Shown here in pieces: positions 22,601-29,480 of a stretch of 39,142 nt of DNA; positions within the stretch are counted from its first letter, which is position 1; every line of letters begins with the position of its first letter. Source of the DNA: Apostichopus parvimensis (lineage: Eukaryota > Echinodermata > Holothuroidea > Aspidochirotida > Stichopodidae); assembly GCA_000934455.1 (NCBI GenBank), contig KN890254.1:24538-63679 (forward strand), written 5' to 3'. The notes beneath the pieces were generated by a model. The model had not been told where the DNA came from and made no database searches. It saw only the letters and a list, made by a program, of their open reading frames with translations. A program made the position numbers and the translations under genes.

Positions 22601-23874
22601 AATTTCGTCAGCCTGCAGCAAAATGTTCCTTTATTTTACAAAACATATTTTCGGGGCAAGCGGAGAGAAATGACTCCAACATTCGACTGTGAGATATCTG
22701 TATTGATCGGCTGCATGGGTTCTATATTTACATATCCGTATGACGGAAGAGATTTAGAGGTGACTGGATTCCAGATGAGGCAGAAGCAAGGATTTAGTTT
22801 CCTGCCCAAGAAAAGGGTAAATTCTCTTAGTTTCGCGGTCAGTGATTCCTCACGAAAAACTTCAGGATCAAAGGGGGACCTTCCTTGCAATGAGGGTCTT
22901 TTTGTAGTTTACATGTAAATAAGTGCAGACTGCTTAAAAGCCGCATCTCCAATTCAAGGATGTCTTCCTCAATACTACTTATTAAATGACTATAACTTCT
23001 TTTGTGAATGAGGACTCCCACTGAGTACTAATATGTAAAGACTTCTTCCCTGAGAACTTCATAGACTAGGATTTATTTGCCAGTAGTTTCTGCGTGACAT
23101 ATTATGACCGATTATCACCTTGACAACCTCACTACGGACTCTAATGTTTATGTATCAGGTACCCACCAGCGCCCGGGGATGACCCACCAGCGCCCGCGGA
23201 TGACCCACCAGCGCCCGCGGATGACCCACCAGCGCCCGCGGATGACCCACCAGCGCCCTGCTGCTGTTCCCATATAGTACTCACAGCTTATCGCACTGTG
23301 TACCACACGGAGGATTCCACTGCATGCACACCGTAGTGGGTACCCTACTGAGTGTTTCAGTGTAGTTCCTATTGAGAACTCCAATTAGGACCCTATAGAT
23401 AGGGATCATTGTGACTAACATAAGTAGTTATAGTCCACTATAATATTGGTTATAAATGTGGTGGACTTTTGTATGTTTTAGATTCTTCAGCTAACTTGTC
23501 TCGATGATGCCAATGCATGCTCAAGAATTGAACAGCGAAGAAGAAAGATGAGGGATAGCAAAATTCCCCATTTACTTTCGTTAGTTTGTCTCTAATTTGA
23601 GGGAACAGTACACACAGTAATACAGACATTTTGCAAGACCATAGCTCCATGCAAACAGGGACAACCAGCCAAGTTTGTTGTGGATGTGACGGTTGGTATG
23701 TACTGTACTGGACAGGTGACCGACTGTACGATAAATGTAGTTATGTTTGATCAGTCGATGTCAGCTTCATAATTGTTCGTTTTTGTTTTACTTTAGGTCA
23801 GCTGTATGTGAGATCAGCAAATGGACAGAAGAAGACGGGGGAAGGCAGGAAGGAGCGAGATGATAACTATAGGG
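1489..23874 (+). CDS. Integrin alpha subunit, partial gene (N-terminal beta-propeller, seven exon positions)
   Basis: Integrin alpha chains pair with a beta chain as type I membrane receptors for matrix ligands; their extracellular head is a seven-bladed FG-GAP propeller. Joining the exons at 1489-1619, 13288-13367, 15743-15878, 17787-17851, 18199-18247 and 23797-23874 gives one open frame of about 178 residues covering W1 to the start of W3. Landmarks in order are ILVGAP, a Cys pair (YKCP...GICEK), QYMGATVRSGG, ACAPRFVW, REPVGQC, YTPCRTN, CQAGFSAEL, LLGTPGSFFNQGQL and RDDNYRG. REPVG-C, YxPCR and C(Q)xGFS are typical of the alpha-5/8/V/IIb and insect PS2 clade. No inserted I-domain is seen between W2 and W3 in the part present. 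Intron phases are 2,1,0,1,0,1,1. Upstream and downstream exons are outside the window, so the orthologue and gene symbol cannot be fixed. The family assignment is secure; the subfamily is likely. Confidence 0.93.
2500..2590 (+). repeat. 91-bp direct repeat, right copy
   Basis: Identical to 1-91. Perfect identity in an intron means either a recent local duplication or an assembly artefact. No coding content. Confidence 0.9.
3409..3684 (+). repeat. Diverged tandem duplication, about 149-bp period
   Basis: Two copies (about 3409-3535 and 3558-3684) share TTAATGAACACAAAATCATT, the TTTCAGTATCGT(A/G)GAAATA block, TTTGGCAGAT(G/C)ACATATTTTT and AATATA(G/A)AAGGAAGGG. Many substitutions separate them, so this is an older duplication than the 91-bp repeat. 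Confidence 0.8.
6692..6900 (+). repeat. Pair of exact 34-bp direct repeats, 175 bp apart
   Basis: 6692-6725 and 6867-6900 are both the 34-mer starting ATTGAAGTTAAGTTCATGTA and ending GTATGGGA. A DR1-like AGGTTAAAGGTCA follows the second copy at 6914-6926. Confidence 0.85.
7476..7535 (+). other. Candidate 60-nt cassette exon inside integrin intron 1
   Basis: The segment follows tattgcag, with tactaat (branch-point-like) close upstream, and is followed by a perfect gtgagt donor. It is exactly 60 nt, has no stop in the required frame, and is phase 1 on both sides. It could therefore be spliced in or out between exons a and b without changing the frame. If included it would insert about 20 residues reading GAWASNAKVQVAITEAG plus flanks, in the W1-W2 linker. 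Against it, the upstream pyrimidine tract is poor, the last exon base is A rather than G, the branch-like motif is very near the acceptor, and other integrins have no matching segment there. An open 60-nt segment is not rare by chance. Confidence 0.25.
8558..9905. mobile_element. Complete non-autonomous hAT-type DNA transposon (1348 bp)
   Basis: The element is flanked by a perfect 8-bp target-site duplication, GTGTAGTG, at 8550-8557 and 9906-9913. The left end reads TAGGGTTGTGCGGGATCCCG; the right end reverse-complemented reads TAGCGTTGTGCAGTAGTCGG. The inverted repeats match at 10 of the first 11 bases. Eight-base duplications with TAG-type short inverted repeats are diagnostic of the hAT superfamily. 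Both subterminal zones carry many CCGGTA/ACCGGT-type boxes (8577-8710 and 9828-9875), expected as transposase-binding arrays. No transposase-like reading frame is present, so the element depends on a helper elsewhere. Confidence 0.9.
9935..10170 (+). repeat. Degenerate 10/20-bp minisatellite (GTAGGTGTAT/TGCAGGTGTGC)
   Basis: Alternating units such as GTAGGTGTATT and GCAGGTGTGCT run for about 235 bp just right of the hAT element, with substitutions and small insertions. No coding function is evident. Confidence 0.8.
11641..11730 (+). repeat. AT-rich microsatellite tract
   Basis: Runs of ATATAT, GTATATATACATA and related TA/CA steps over about 90 bp; no unit is strictly maintained. Confidence 0.75.
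12646..13101 (-). other. Unrecognised 151-codon open frame in integrin intron 1
   Basis: This is the longest uninterrupted Met-to-stop frame in the window (151 codons, minus strand). I do not recognise the product: it has no signal peptide, clear membrane segment, repeated motif or family signature, and composition looks ordinary (Leu/Ser/Pro-rich). A frame of this length is only mildly unexpected by chance in 39 kb on two strands. It could be a relic of a mobile element, an antisense exon or noise. The surrounding DNA (12600-13095) is less AT-biased than the intron average. It is recorded as an open question, not a gene call. Confidence 0.12.
13099..13200 (+). repeat. Short minisatellite of AAGTCATTCATAA-type units
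   Basis: About seven imperfect units (AAGTCATTCAAA / AAGTCATTCATAAA) of 11-15 bp, ending about 87 bp before the exon b acceptor. Confidence 0.8.
13288..13367 (+). CDS. Integrin alpha exon b: W1/W2 linker
   Basis: The acceptor is tttgcag after a T-rich tract and the donor is gtgagt. The first two bases complete a Gly codon begun in exon a; 26 codons follow and the exon ends in phase 0. It reads SANDELKSKQYMGATVRSGG then VNGDIL. It corresponds to the family's K-x-x-QW(M/F/L)GA(T/S)V segment, which opens blade W2. Tyr occupies the position usually held by Trp. The conserved K-x-Q-x-x-GATV spacing makes this a confident call despite the short exon. A short AAGTCATTCATAA-type minisatellite lies about 85 bp upstream of the acceptor. 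Confidence 0.92.
13658..14306 (+). repeat. Left copy of about 650-bp duplication abutting the assembly gap
   Basis: It runs from AAGTAAAGTGAAATACAAGG to GACTGAGGGAATCTAGG, stopping exactly at the first N. It aligns end to end with 14357-15014, differing by scattered substitutions and small indels (for example CTATCTCTATCTCTATATA here against CTATCTCTATATA in the other copy). Confidence 0.9.
14307..14356. other. Assembly gap (50 N)
   Basis: Fifty unknown bases. The sequence left of the gap and right of it are two versions of the same 650 bp, so the gap probably joins contigs that should have overlapped. Confidence 0.99.
14357..15014 (+). repeat. Right copy of about 650-bp duplication abutting the assembly gap
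   Basis: It starts exactly at the last N and ends with the same TGAGGGAATCTAGG that terminates the left copy, then continues into unique sequence. Divergence is allele-like: scattered single-base changes, and 4-6 bp indels in microsatellites. Confidence 0.9.
15743..15878 (+). CDS. Integrin alpha exon c: FG-GAP blade W2
   Basis: The acceptor is gtctgcag and the donor gtaagc. The exon starts in phase 0 and ends with one extra base (phase 1), encoding 45 residues. It opens ACAPRFVWKTVDMKGNDLRE, then PVGQCILTNSDFTPKEDYTP and CRTNQ. The ACAP(R/L)(Y/F) strand, the EPVGxC turn and the YxPCR motif are hallmarks of blade W2 in alpha-5, alpha-8, alpha-V and insect PS2 chains. The cysteines of ACAP, GQC and PCR are those expected to take part in W2 disulfides. 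The loop between KTVD and REPVG helps define ligand specificity in this clade. Confidence 0.95.
16014..16481. mobile_element. hAT-type MITE (468 bp) with TAAGGTGACCA termini
   Basis: A perfect 8-bp duplication GTCTAGAG sits at 16006-16013 and 16482-16489. The left end is TAAGGTGACCAGACGT; the right end reverse-complemented is TAAAGTAACCATATTT, an imperfect terminal inverted repeat of at least 11 positions with two mismatches. Internal GTCCCCGAT repeats lie near the left end. Duplication size and terminus type place it in hAT. No transposase frame is present; an 82-codon frame across its right part is not gene-like. Confidence 0.88.
17341..17700. mobile_element. hAT-type MITE (360 bp) with CAGTGGCGGAGC-type termini
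   Basis: A perfect 8-bp duplication AACCCAGT sits at 17333-17340 and 17701-17708. The left end is CAGTGGAGGAGCTAGGGG; the right end reverse-complemented is CAGTAGCGGAGCGTCC. They match at 10 of 12 terminal bases, and CAGTGGCGGAGC is the consensus expected for this hAT subgroup. A GTCAGGGGGG-like block just inside both ends extends the inverted repeat. It is non-autonomous, with no transposase, and ends 87 bp before exon d. Confidence 0.9.
17787..17851 (+). CDS. Integrin alpha exon d: W2 with CQAGFSAEL motif
   Basis: The acceptor is ttctacag after a strongly T-rich stretch and the donor gtaaag. Two bases complete an Ile codon with the last base of exon c, then 21 codons follow, ending in phase 0: SDRTLSRITHCQAGFSAELL plus E. 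C-Q-(A/G)-G-F-S is the strand after the W2 disulfide in RGD-type integrin alpha chains and supplies the cysteine partner for the preceding exon. The acidic loop between CRTN and the HCQAG strand, often rich in D/G in vertebrates, is shorter and more basic here. Confidence 0.92.
17852..18198. other. Integrin intron 4 (347 bp)
   Basis: Short intron between exons d and e, with an A-rich block (17917-17936) and a pyrimidine-rich 3' end. Nothing else is seen. Confidence 0.85.
18199..18247 (+). CDS. Integrin alpha exon e: end of W2 (LLGTPGSFF)
   Basis: The acceptor is ctttacag and the donor gtaagt. The 49-nt exon starts in phase 0 and ends in phase 1, encoding NGQTILLGTPGSFFNQ plus a split Gly. 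It matches the family strand (L/I)(V/L)xG(A/G)PGSFxWQGQ. Two family positions differ: Thr replaces the usual Ala/Gly before PG, and Asn replaces Trp after SFF. The intron before it is only 347 bp, the shortest here, so exons d and e form a close pair. A TGTCAAAGGTCA motif lies a few bases inside the next intron. Confidence 0.92.
18714..18726 (+). promoter_or_regulatory. Perfect DR1 nuclear-receptor motif AGGTCAAAGGTCA
   Basis: Two AGGTCA half sites are separated by one A, the consensus bound by RXR heterodimers, HNF4 and COUP-TF. It is exact over 13 bases. Similar but weaker sites (xTGTCAAAGGTCA) occur elsewhere in the introns. The sequence match is certain; function is inferred and unproven. 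Confidence 0.4.
19247..19384 (+). repeat. 69-bp tandem duplication (two copies)
   Basis: The block GCAGTTGTGGTTCCCAAACC ... GCTGATGnGGTGATGGTAT occurs twice, offset by 69 bp, with a few differences. Each copy holds the near-palindrome CCCAAACCCnTGGGTTTT. Confidence 0.85.
23160..23258 (+). repeat. GC-rich 21-bp minisatellite, about five copies
   Basis: The unit TGACCCACCAGCGCCCGCGGA (given here as TGACCCACCAGCG + CCCGCGGA) is repeated about five times with near-perfect identity. The first copy has CCCGGGGA, and the last is truncated at CGCCCTGCTG. Its GC content stands out sharply from the AT-rich intron, and the 21-bp period is a multiple of three. Confidence 0.9.
23797..23874 (+). CDS. Integrin alpha exon f: entry to blade W3
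   Basis: The acceptor is ttactttag and the donor gtaagt. Two bases complete the Gly codon begun in exon e, 25 codons follow, and one base remains (phase 1). The product reads GQLYVRSANGQKKTGEGRKE then RDDNYRG. GQL directly after the previous SFFNQ and the DD-x-Y-x-G ending match the family, where DDSYLGYS opens W3 after a variable linker; the linker here is shorter and highly charged. The donor chosen gives the phase-1 boundary known for this position in animal integrin alpha genes. The donor sits at the left edge of a tandem array of further GTAA donors, described separately. Confidence 0.9.
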
Positions 23875-23926
23875 GTAAGTCAGGGGTAACTATGGGGGTA
23901 ACTATAGGGGTAACTGTAGGGGTAAG
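23868..23926 (+). repeat. 12-bp tandem array carrying five GTAA splice-donor motifs
   Basis: Starting at the exon f donor, a unit close to GGGGTAACTATA is repeated. Donor-like GT dinucleotides fall at 23875 (gtaagt), 23886, 23898, 23910 and 23922 (gtaagt again). Spacings are 11, 12, 12 and 12. The first and last copies are perfect GTAAGT; the middle three are GTAACT. No stop codon occurs across the array in the exon frame. Use of donors 2-5 would add 11, 23, 35 or 47 nt and change the outgoing phase from 1 to 0. Confidence 0.85.
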
Positions 23927-24743
23927 TATACATTTCAAAAGAAATGATAAAACATTACCTGTGATGGATTGATGTATCCAAGATCATGTAAGATTTATAT
24001 GCTCTAAACCTTTTCAGATTCAAAGTGATAAGGGGGCTGGACTATGAACCGGAAGGGAGGTCAGAGGTCACAATGTTAGAGATTATGTAAAGTTAGGAAG
24101 TGTTGGTAGATTTGAGTGTGCATTAGTATATGGGATACACTGATGAGATAGAGGGGTGGGGAAGGGGGGGGGGGAGGAATTGCATAGGGAACACGTGTTG
24201 TTGTCAGTGGATGCGATGTTTACAATTACAAGCCACCTTTGGCATTGTAAATGAGACAGCGCATTAGTTTTAGAGGAGATGGGCACTGTCGGTTGTAAGT
24301 ACTGAAGCAACAAAGTTTTTGAGTACCACAGTGCACCGAGAAGTCTCCCCTTCATTTATTCAGTGTCTGAGTAAACCAGAGGTTGTGTCACATGACAGCG
24401 TGCGAAGATACGCCAGCCTGGACGACCAACAGATGTGTAAATATGGTTTGGAGATGATGGAGTTGGCATTGAGTGCTCTCATCGTCCTCAGAGCACAGAT
24501 GCTCAAAGATTGTTTTTTGTCTCAAAATAGACTAGCCAATGTTGGATTTAAAATTTCCAGTGTATACAGCTGGTTATACAAGGTCTGCTGAAAAATACAA
24601 TTTTGGATTTCACATTCTCTGTCTTCCCTATGAAAATTCCATCATCGACATGCTTAAGTCGAAATTTTTAAGCCTACCCTAGCTATGAACCCTTATGGAC
24701 AATGTCACAATTTCTTATGTACACATTGCATGTCACCACTGGG

Positions 24744-24863
24744 AAATAATAATAATAATAATAAATGAGACTTATATAGCGCCAAATCAGTAAACAAAAG
24801 TCACTGCTCAAGGCGCTTTACAAAGAAAGTAAATTAATTTACAAAAGAACAAGTGAAATATTG
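24744..24863 (-). mobile_element. LINE 3' end, same family as the copy at 1040-1396, inverted
   Basis: Read on the minus strand this is TTTGTAAATTAA...CTTTCTTTGTAAAGCGCC, then TTGAGCAGTGACTTTTGTTT, GGCGCTATATAAGTCTCA and an (ATT)n tail. It is almost identical to the 3' end of the + strand element near 1310-1396. Only about 120 bp remain, so it is an extreme 5' truncation. Confidence 0.85.
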
Positions 24864-25881
24864 GCCTTCACCAAGATGGTGGTCTTTGTATGATTTTTTT
24901 AACAATGTCTTTTAGTGTTTCCAGCATTCTTTACTCAACCTGGCTAGCTTTATTGACACAAGACTCTATCCACAAAGCTTTTTTTTCATGGTCTGGTGAC
25001 AATTCACACAGACTTTAAATACCACTCCCACATGGCCTTCTTCTGGTTTTAACGAAACATCAAGCTTTGTCTGAACATGTTCTTGCACATTTAGACAGAT
25101 TTTTCGTATGTTAAAATAGGTTAAAAAAGCGTTAAAATAGAGACTCCTTGAACTATCTTTTAACATGAATTATAAAATTGCGTCCCAATCTCTCTTTAAA
25201 TTCCCCATTAAGTGATGATTAAGTAATTGGTGTGTCTTTCCACAATCTATGGCTATTAGCTCCTTCCCCCCCCCCCCACCTCTGCAAACTACAAACCAAA
25301 CATGACAAATACTCAGTTTTCCTTTGAGGGGATATATTTGTAAGTATCTAGAGAATTCCCTATAAACAGATCTCCTAGAGAAGCCCTTTGGAATTTTAAG
25401 CAATTTTCAAATTAACCCTCCAAGATTGTTTATGTAGAATGTTTAATTCCTCTTATCATGAGATCATGCATATATATATATATGCTGATATTTCCATCTT
25501 TGCCCAATTCCAGGATTTTCATATCCCGTTAAGAGTTTATACAGTTTACTTTTGCGTGCCGTCGATTCGCATTCCTTGTGTGGATAACCTTGGGATACAA
25601 GTGCCATCAATGACAGAAAATTAAGAGTTTTTGAATTTGGAATTTTGACAGAATAAGATGGAAAAAAAATTAAAAATTGAAAGACGAAACATGGCAATCT
25701 GAGACAGCATTTGGAAAATCGTCGTCGCTGAAGGTTGTTCCTTGCGAAATCAAGTGAAGTGAAAACGCTGCATATATAGTCGTATCGTTAGCTACAGTAT
25801 TCCTCGTTTCCAGTGTCGTTCGTGTCTGAAGATAGGAAGAATCGTACTGTTGTTGTGGCGTATCTTTTGCAGTGCTTCCTG

Positions 25882-25985
25882 TTATAATAATAATAATTAA
25901 TAAGTTCTTAATATAGCGCCAAATACCAAAAGGCCTTTAGGCGCTTTACAAAACCAAAAACAAATAAAAAAATAAAATGACAGAG
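25882..25985 (-). mobile_element. LINE/SINE 3' tail of a related family
   Basis: On the minus strand, TTTTGTAAAGCGCCTAAAGG, then TTTGGCGCTATATTAAGAAC and an (ATT)n tail. It shares the GTAAAGCGCC...GGCGCTATAT architecture with the other tails but has a different loop, so it is a different family. Confidence 0.65.
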
Positions 25986-26054
25986 AAATCAAAGGAATAA
26001 AAAGTCTAGAAAACACATAAACGAAAATTAAACAGTATGTAAAATACGAACACA

Positions 26055-26755
26055 AAAATCATGTCAGGTCTCATGTCATAAATGTTATCTCATGTCATGT
26101 TGTGTTGCATCTATGTGCTTCATGTTATATGTCAGGTCATGTTGTATTTCATGATAAATTAATGATGTATCTATGATATTTAATGTTCATTAGTCACATT
26201 GTGTTGTCTTGTCTCATGTACTGTTTTAAGGGTCATGTTGCATCTCATGTTATTAATGTTTAGTTATGTACGAATGTTGTGTTGTGTGGTGTTATTTTAT
26301 GTTGTGTTTTTATGTCAGGTCATGCATTTATTTTCTTCATCATATCATGAATGATATCTCATGTTGTGTTGCATTTTATCTTATCTCATGTCATATTGTG
26401 TTGGATCGTGCTTCCTATTTACATCCATTCATGTTTTGTCTTGTGTCATTAATGTTATCTCAAAAGTTAGGTTGTGTTGTATCATGTTGTGTCATGTCAT
26501 GTCTCATGTTACTTCAAGTCATGTGTGCCATGTAGTAGTGTAAAGTTCTTTCATATTTTACTGTGTCTTGTCTCATGTTTGACTGTGCGCCCGTCACACC
26601 TCTTGCCAGGTCACATAATATCATATCTTGTGAAGTAGTGTCTCATGTTATATGTCATGTGGTGCACCATCACCTGTCATGTGATGACAGGGCATGTCAT
26701 TTTCCATGTCACAGTAGCTCATATCAGTGTTGGCCTCATATTGTGTCCTGTGGTA
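26055..26755 (+). repeat. Degenerate TCATGT/ATGTTGTGTTG-rich simple-sequence tract
   Basis: For about 700 bp the sequence is dominated by TCATGT, CATGTCATG and TTGTGTTG words with no fixed period, consistent with an eroded pentamer/hexamer satellite. Open frames across it are low-complexity Cys/His/Ser strings and not genes. The tract abuts the 3' end of the SINE at 26765. Confidence 0.75.
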
Positions 26756-26764
26756 TGATAATAT

Positions 26765-27064
26765 TTGATATTTGATTTTTATATAGCGCTTTACACCAGT
26801 GATAGTTCTCAAAGCGCTTTACAGACGTTATATTACCCCTGGTCAATGATAACCTGTCCCAGAGACAATCCCTCCCGTCGGCAGCAGTTACATACTGTGC
26901 CCAATGACAAGTTACCTCACAGGTACCCATTTAACCCCTGGGTGGAGAGAGGCAAGTCAGATAAAGCGTTTTGCCCAAGGACACAACACAATGAACTAGG
27001 CAGGAATCGAACCAGCAATCCTTGGATCACGAGTCCGACGCCTTAGCCAATTGGCCACCACGCT
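26765..27064 (-). mobile_element. tRNA-derived SINE with LINE-like 3' tail
   Basis: Read on the minus strand, the 5' part is tRNA-like. The A box TGGCCAATTGG lies at about 27047-27057, and a perfect B box GGTTCGATTCC at 27003-27013. The seven-base loop between them reads CTCGTGA, suggesting a tRNA-Thr(CGT)-like origin. A body of about 180 bp follows, then GTAAAGCGCTTTGAGAAC and TAAAGCGCTATATAAAAATC ending in an ATATTTGATATT-like tail. This 3' end resembles the LINE tails in the window, the usual arrangement when a SINE borrows LINE machinery. The A and B boxes are internal RNA polymerase III promoter elements. Confidence 0.85.
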
Positions 27065-28639
27065 TCTATCATGTGATAGAAGAAGCCACCACCTGATAGA
27101 TAACATCACCAGCTACTAATGTTGTATTTTAAGCAACATTCAGCCAAGTATGTCTTTCACATAATGAACTTCCAACGTAAGGTATAATTCCAATGCAAGA
27201 AGCACAAAAATATTTCAAACTATGCAATGGAATAATACAAGTCACAAAAAAATCAGTTTATCTTGGAAACCATCGCTTTAGAGATAAAAATAAAATATTA
27301 AAATTTTGAAGGTTACCAGAGTGTTTCTCTTCACATCTGAAAAGATTTCTCGCTCTATCGTAAGGATTTTTTTGGCAAAAGAAATTTATCCCCTCCCTAC
27401 TTTTTTTTCTTATTTTTAACATATTGTATCAATCCACATGGGTTGGAAGTCAAAACTGCTACTAGGATCGCTGCCGAGCTTACAAATATATCTTTTAGCC
27501 GAGGGCAATGTCACTTATGATAAACAGCGGTTTGTGTGATGTCTGTCAGTGCAGAGAAGAGGCCTAATGGAAACCCCTGAGCCTGTTTATAAATTGCTTG
27601 TTTTCGGAAATTTTGACAGTAGAAAAAACGAGGATGTATAATTTATCTGTCGTTATGAATACAAACGTCAGTCGGTGTAATGTAAGTACCGATACCACAA
27701 GAGCAGATATTAATGAAAGCTTGCGTCACTGAGGATTGCTTGTAACTTTAGGGTACCCAGAATGCATTGCTGTTTGACAAAATTGATCATTTCTTGGGCC
27801 GAAACTGACGTTATTCGACAGTTCGCATTTTCAGCCCTGCTCGTTGGCATTTCGGGATCTGACCTTGCTTGGATTTGTTCTAAAAAGAAGATAAAGACAA
27901 TAAGGAAAAAGAAACCATTTCACCTGGATTCTTCACACTTTATCTGTCAAATATTTTGATAACAATTTTTGTTTTCCAAATTTACTGTGAATTTTGAGCA
28001 ATTAATGACATTGTTAAAAATGGTTTTAAGGAGTATGGAAAAAGATCATAGATGAGAATTTTTGTACTTAATTTGGATTTGGCAGTAAAATTATGAAAAG
28101 TTTATTGTTACCTTATTCTGGTTGCATGAATAGAAGTCTGAACGTTAATCACGAAAGTGTAATCAGAAGTTTAAAGCAGAATATTGTTGGGTTCAATCCA
28201 CACTATTTTTTTTATTGATATTACAAAATTTAAAGTCTCTATTACGAAAAATAAGATTGCACAGGATCAAACCTAGACACTATATGAGATTGTTTTTATC
28301 TCTCAATTATAAATAAGTAGTGACTAAACTTGATTATTCTTTATTTCTTTATTCTTTATTATTATCGTTGGAATGCAAGATATCTGTAATATCTGAATAA
28401 AAAATGGTTATTGATGTTAACTCGCATATTAGGAACAGATTGATAACTTTATTACCCAATGGTTTTAATCAGTTCATTCTTGAACGGAAGGATTTTTTTA
28501 CCGAGCATTTCGTCAGCGGGGTGACAGGGTATTCTTGAATCACTTGCCGTTCGGTATCCAGTATCAATATGGCTTCTTCTGGGTAGATCATCGTTGGCCT
28601 AAATCTTCTAATAAACGTTTCCTGTTTTTGCCTTACTGT

Positions 28640-29480
28640 CTACACTCGATGATCACATTCATGTGCGTTCCATGTCGTATATATGTTCAGGGTAGGGAGA
28701 ATAGGTGGATTCACAGCGCGTCCTCCCTCACCTAATATAACCTACAATTGATGATCACATGTGCATTCAATGTCATATTGAACATATTACTGTAGGTGGA
28801 TTCAAGTGCATACTCCCTCACCTCATATAACCTACACTTGATGGTAACATATATGTGAATTTGATGTCATATGTTCAGGGAAGAAGGGAGAATATATATT
28901 TAAGTTAGGTGGATTCACAGCGCGTCCTCCCTCACCTCATATAACCTACACTTGATGGTCACATACATGTGCATTCAATGTCATATGTTTAGGGAAGAAG
29001 GGAGAATATATATATTTAAGTTAGGTGGATTCACAGCGCGTACTCTCCCACCTCATATAACCTACACTTGATGGTCACATACATGTGCATTCAATGTCAT
29101 ATGTTTAGGGAAGAAGGGAGAATATATATTTAAGTTAGGTGGATTCACAGCGCGTACTCTCCCACCTCATATAACCTACACTTGATGGTCACATACATGT
29201 GCATTCAATGTCATATGTTTAGGGAAGAAGCGAGAATATATATTTAAGTTAGGTGGATTCACAGCGCGTACTCCCCCACCTCATATAACCTACACTTGAT
29301 GGTCACATACATGTGCATTCAATGTCATATGTTTAGGGAAGAAGGGAGAATATATATATTTAAGTTAGGTGGATTCACAGTGCATACTCCCTCACCTCAT
29401 ATAACCTACACCTGATGGTCACATACATGTGCATTCCATGTCATATGTTCAGGGATGGGAGAATGTATTTAAGTTAGGTG
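28640..29480 (+). repeat. Minisatellite, 114-116-bp unit, about seven copies
   Basis: CCTCATATAACCTACACTTG-type blocks recur at 28731, 28821, 28935, 29051, 29165, 29279 and 29395. Spacings are 90, 114, 116, 114, 114 and 116. Each unit also contains TGTGCATTCAATGTCATATG, GGGAAGAAGGGAGAATATAT and TTAGGTGGATTCACAGCGCG. Length variation of 2 bp comes from an internal (AT)n. Central units are nearly identical and edge units more diverged, as expected from unequal exchange. Confidence 0.93.

Larger units (their letters stand above)
18248..23796. other. Integrin intron 5 (5.5 kb)
   Basis: No gene is recognised. It carries DR1-like AGGTCA pairs at 18252-18264, 18714-18726 and 18790-18802, a (GT)n run near 18428-18444, a 69-bp tandem duplication (19247-19384), a purine-rich G tract (19670-19735), C runs (20784-20795), short ATATTCATAAATATTATGTT repeats (22105-22150) and the GC-rich 21-bp minisatellite (23160-23258). 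The blocks 20590-21080 and 22640-22900 are less AT-rich and contain CpG; I see no splice-compatible coding match to integrins there. Confidence 0.8.

Noticed and set aside
23148..23384. Protein with WVIRGRW repeats on the minus strand
   Set aside because: The repeats come only from the 21-bp minisatellite; the flanking codons show no gene-like features.
26266..26543. Overlapping frames rich in Cys, His and Ser
   Set aside because: They are read-throughs of the degenerate TCATGT simple-sequence tract.
26765..27046. 93-codon + strand frame
   Set aside because: It is the antisense reading of the tRNA-derived SINE; the A and B boxes explain the conserved sequence.
28640..29480. CRISPR-like array of regularly spaced repeats
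   Set aside because: Whole units of 114-116 bp are repeated with no unique spacers, so it is a eukaryotic minisatellite.
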